Assembly: GCF_002776525.5 (NCBI RefSeq)
Contig: NW_022327642.1
Location: forward strand, 811,092-875,091
DNA length: 64,000 nt
From: Piliocolobus tephrosceles
Taxonomy: Eukaryota; Chordata; Mammalia; Primates; Cercopithecidae
Reading direction: 5' to 3'
How positions within the stretch are numbered: the stretch's first letter is position 1; each line of letters opens with the position of its first letter. Position numbers and translations under genes: made by a program. Below the pieces are notes generated by a model. It saw nothing but the letters and a program-made list of their open reading frames with translations, was not told where the DNA came from and made no database searches. Of the stretch, positions 63,950-64,000 are shown one piece after another.

Positions 63950-64000
63950 GCACTGGGTGCAGTGGCTCACACCTGTAATCCCAGCACTTTGGGAGGCCAA
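63950..64000 (+). mobile_element. Alu SINE, cut by the window end
   Basis: Sense Alu 5' end: 'gcactgggtgcagtggctc', 'acacctgtaatcccagcac', 'tttgggaggccaa'. The rest lies beyond the window. Confidence 0.97.

Overview
The window is primate nuclear DNA, almost certainly human or great ape. It is AT-rich and carries many Alu SINEs (two with AluY-type diagnostic bases), primate-type L1 3' ends, and older mammalian MIR, L2, MLT1 and MER5 repeats. I see no exon, conserved protein-coding gene, tRNA, rRNA, snRNA, CpG island or CRISPR array. The only protein homology I recognise is decayed L1 ORF2. The DNA reads as gene-poor intergenic or deep intronic sequence.

Layout. 1-7.4 kb: an L2 3' end, two minus-strand L1 3' fragments (2.7 and 4.2-5.8 kb; the second has recognisable ORF2 C-terminal remnants) and MIRs. 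7.4-9.3 kb: a solo LTR with TG...CA ends and a 4-bp target duplication, then a second region that may also be LTR-derived. 9.3-23 kb: Alus at 11.3, 15.2, 18.8 and 22.2 kb, an inverted L2 pair near 14 kb, MER5 fragments at 16-17 kb, and TG/TA microsatellites. 23.3-25.4 kb: an old L1 carrying a nested younger L1 with an inverted 5' part (twin priming) and a perfect 17-bp target duplication. 25.4-31.3 kb: mostly unassigned sequence, then a long L2 and an Alu. 31-43 kb: sparse MIRs, one Alu, one L2 and an unassigned GC-richer block at 36.5-37.5 kb. 43-51.8 kb: a polypurine tract, an MLT1 LTR next to an internally deleted Alu, a truncated Alu, L2 copies, AT microsatellites and two Alus. 51.8-64 kb: a minus-strand L1, two Alus, L2, MIR and MLT1 fragments, and a 153-bp inverted duplication (60.34/62.67 kb).

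No genes act together here; the content is a layered record of transposon insertion. The ancient repeats (L2, MIR) lie in both orientations. The younger L1 and Alu copies are nearly all on the minus strand (16 of 18). That would fit an intron of a plus-strand gene lying outside the window, but this is inference. The least routine observations are the inverted duplication at 60.3/62.7 kb, the nested twin-primed L1, and the unassigned GC-richer blocks at 36.5 and 50.8 kb.
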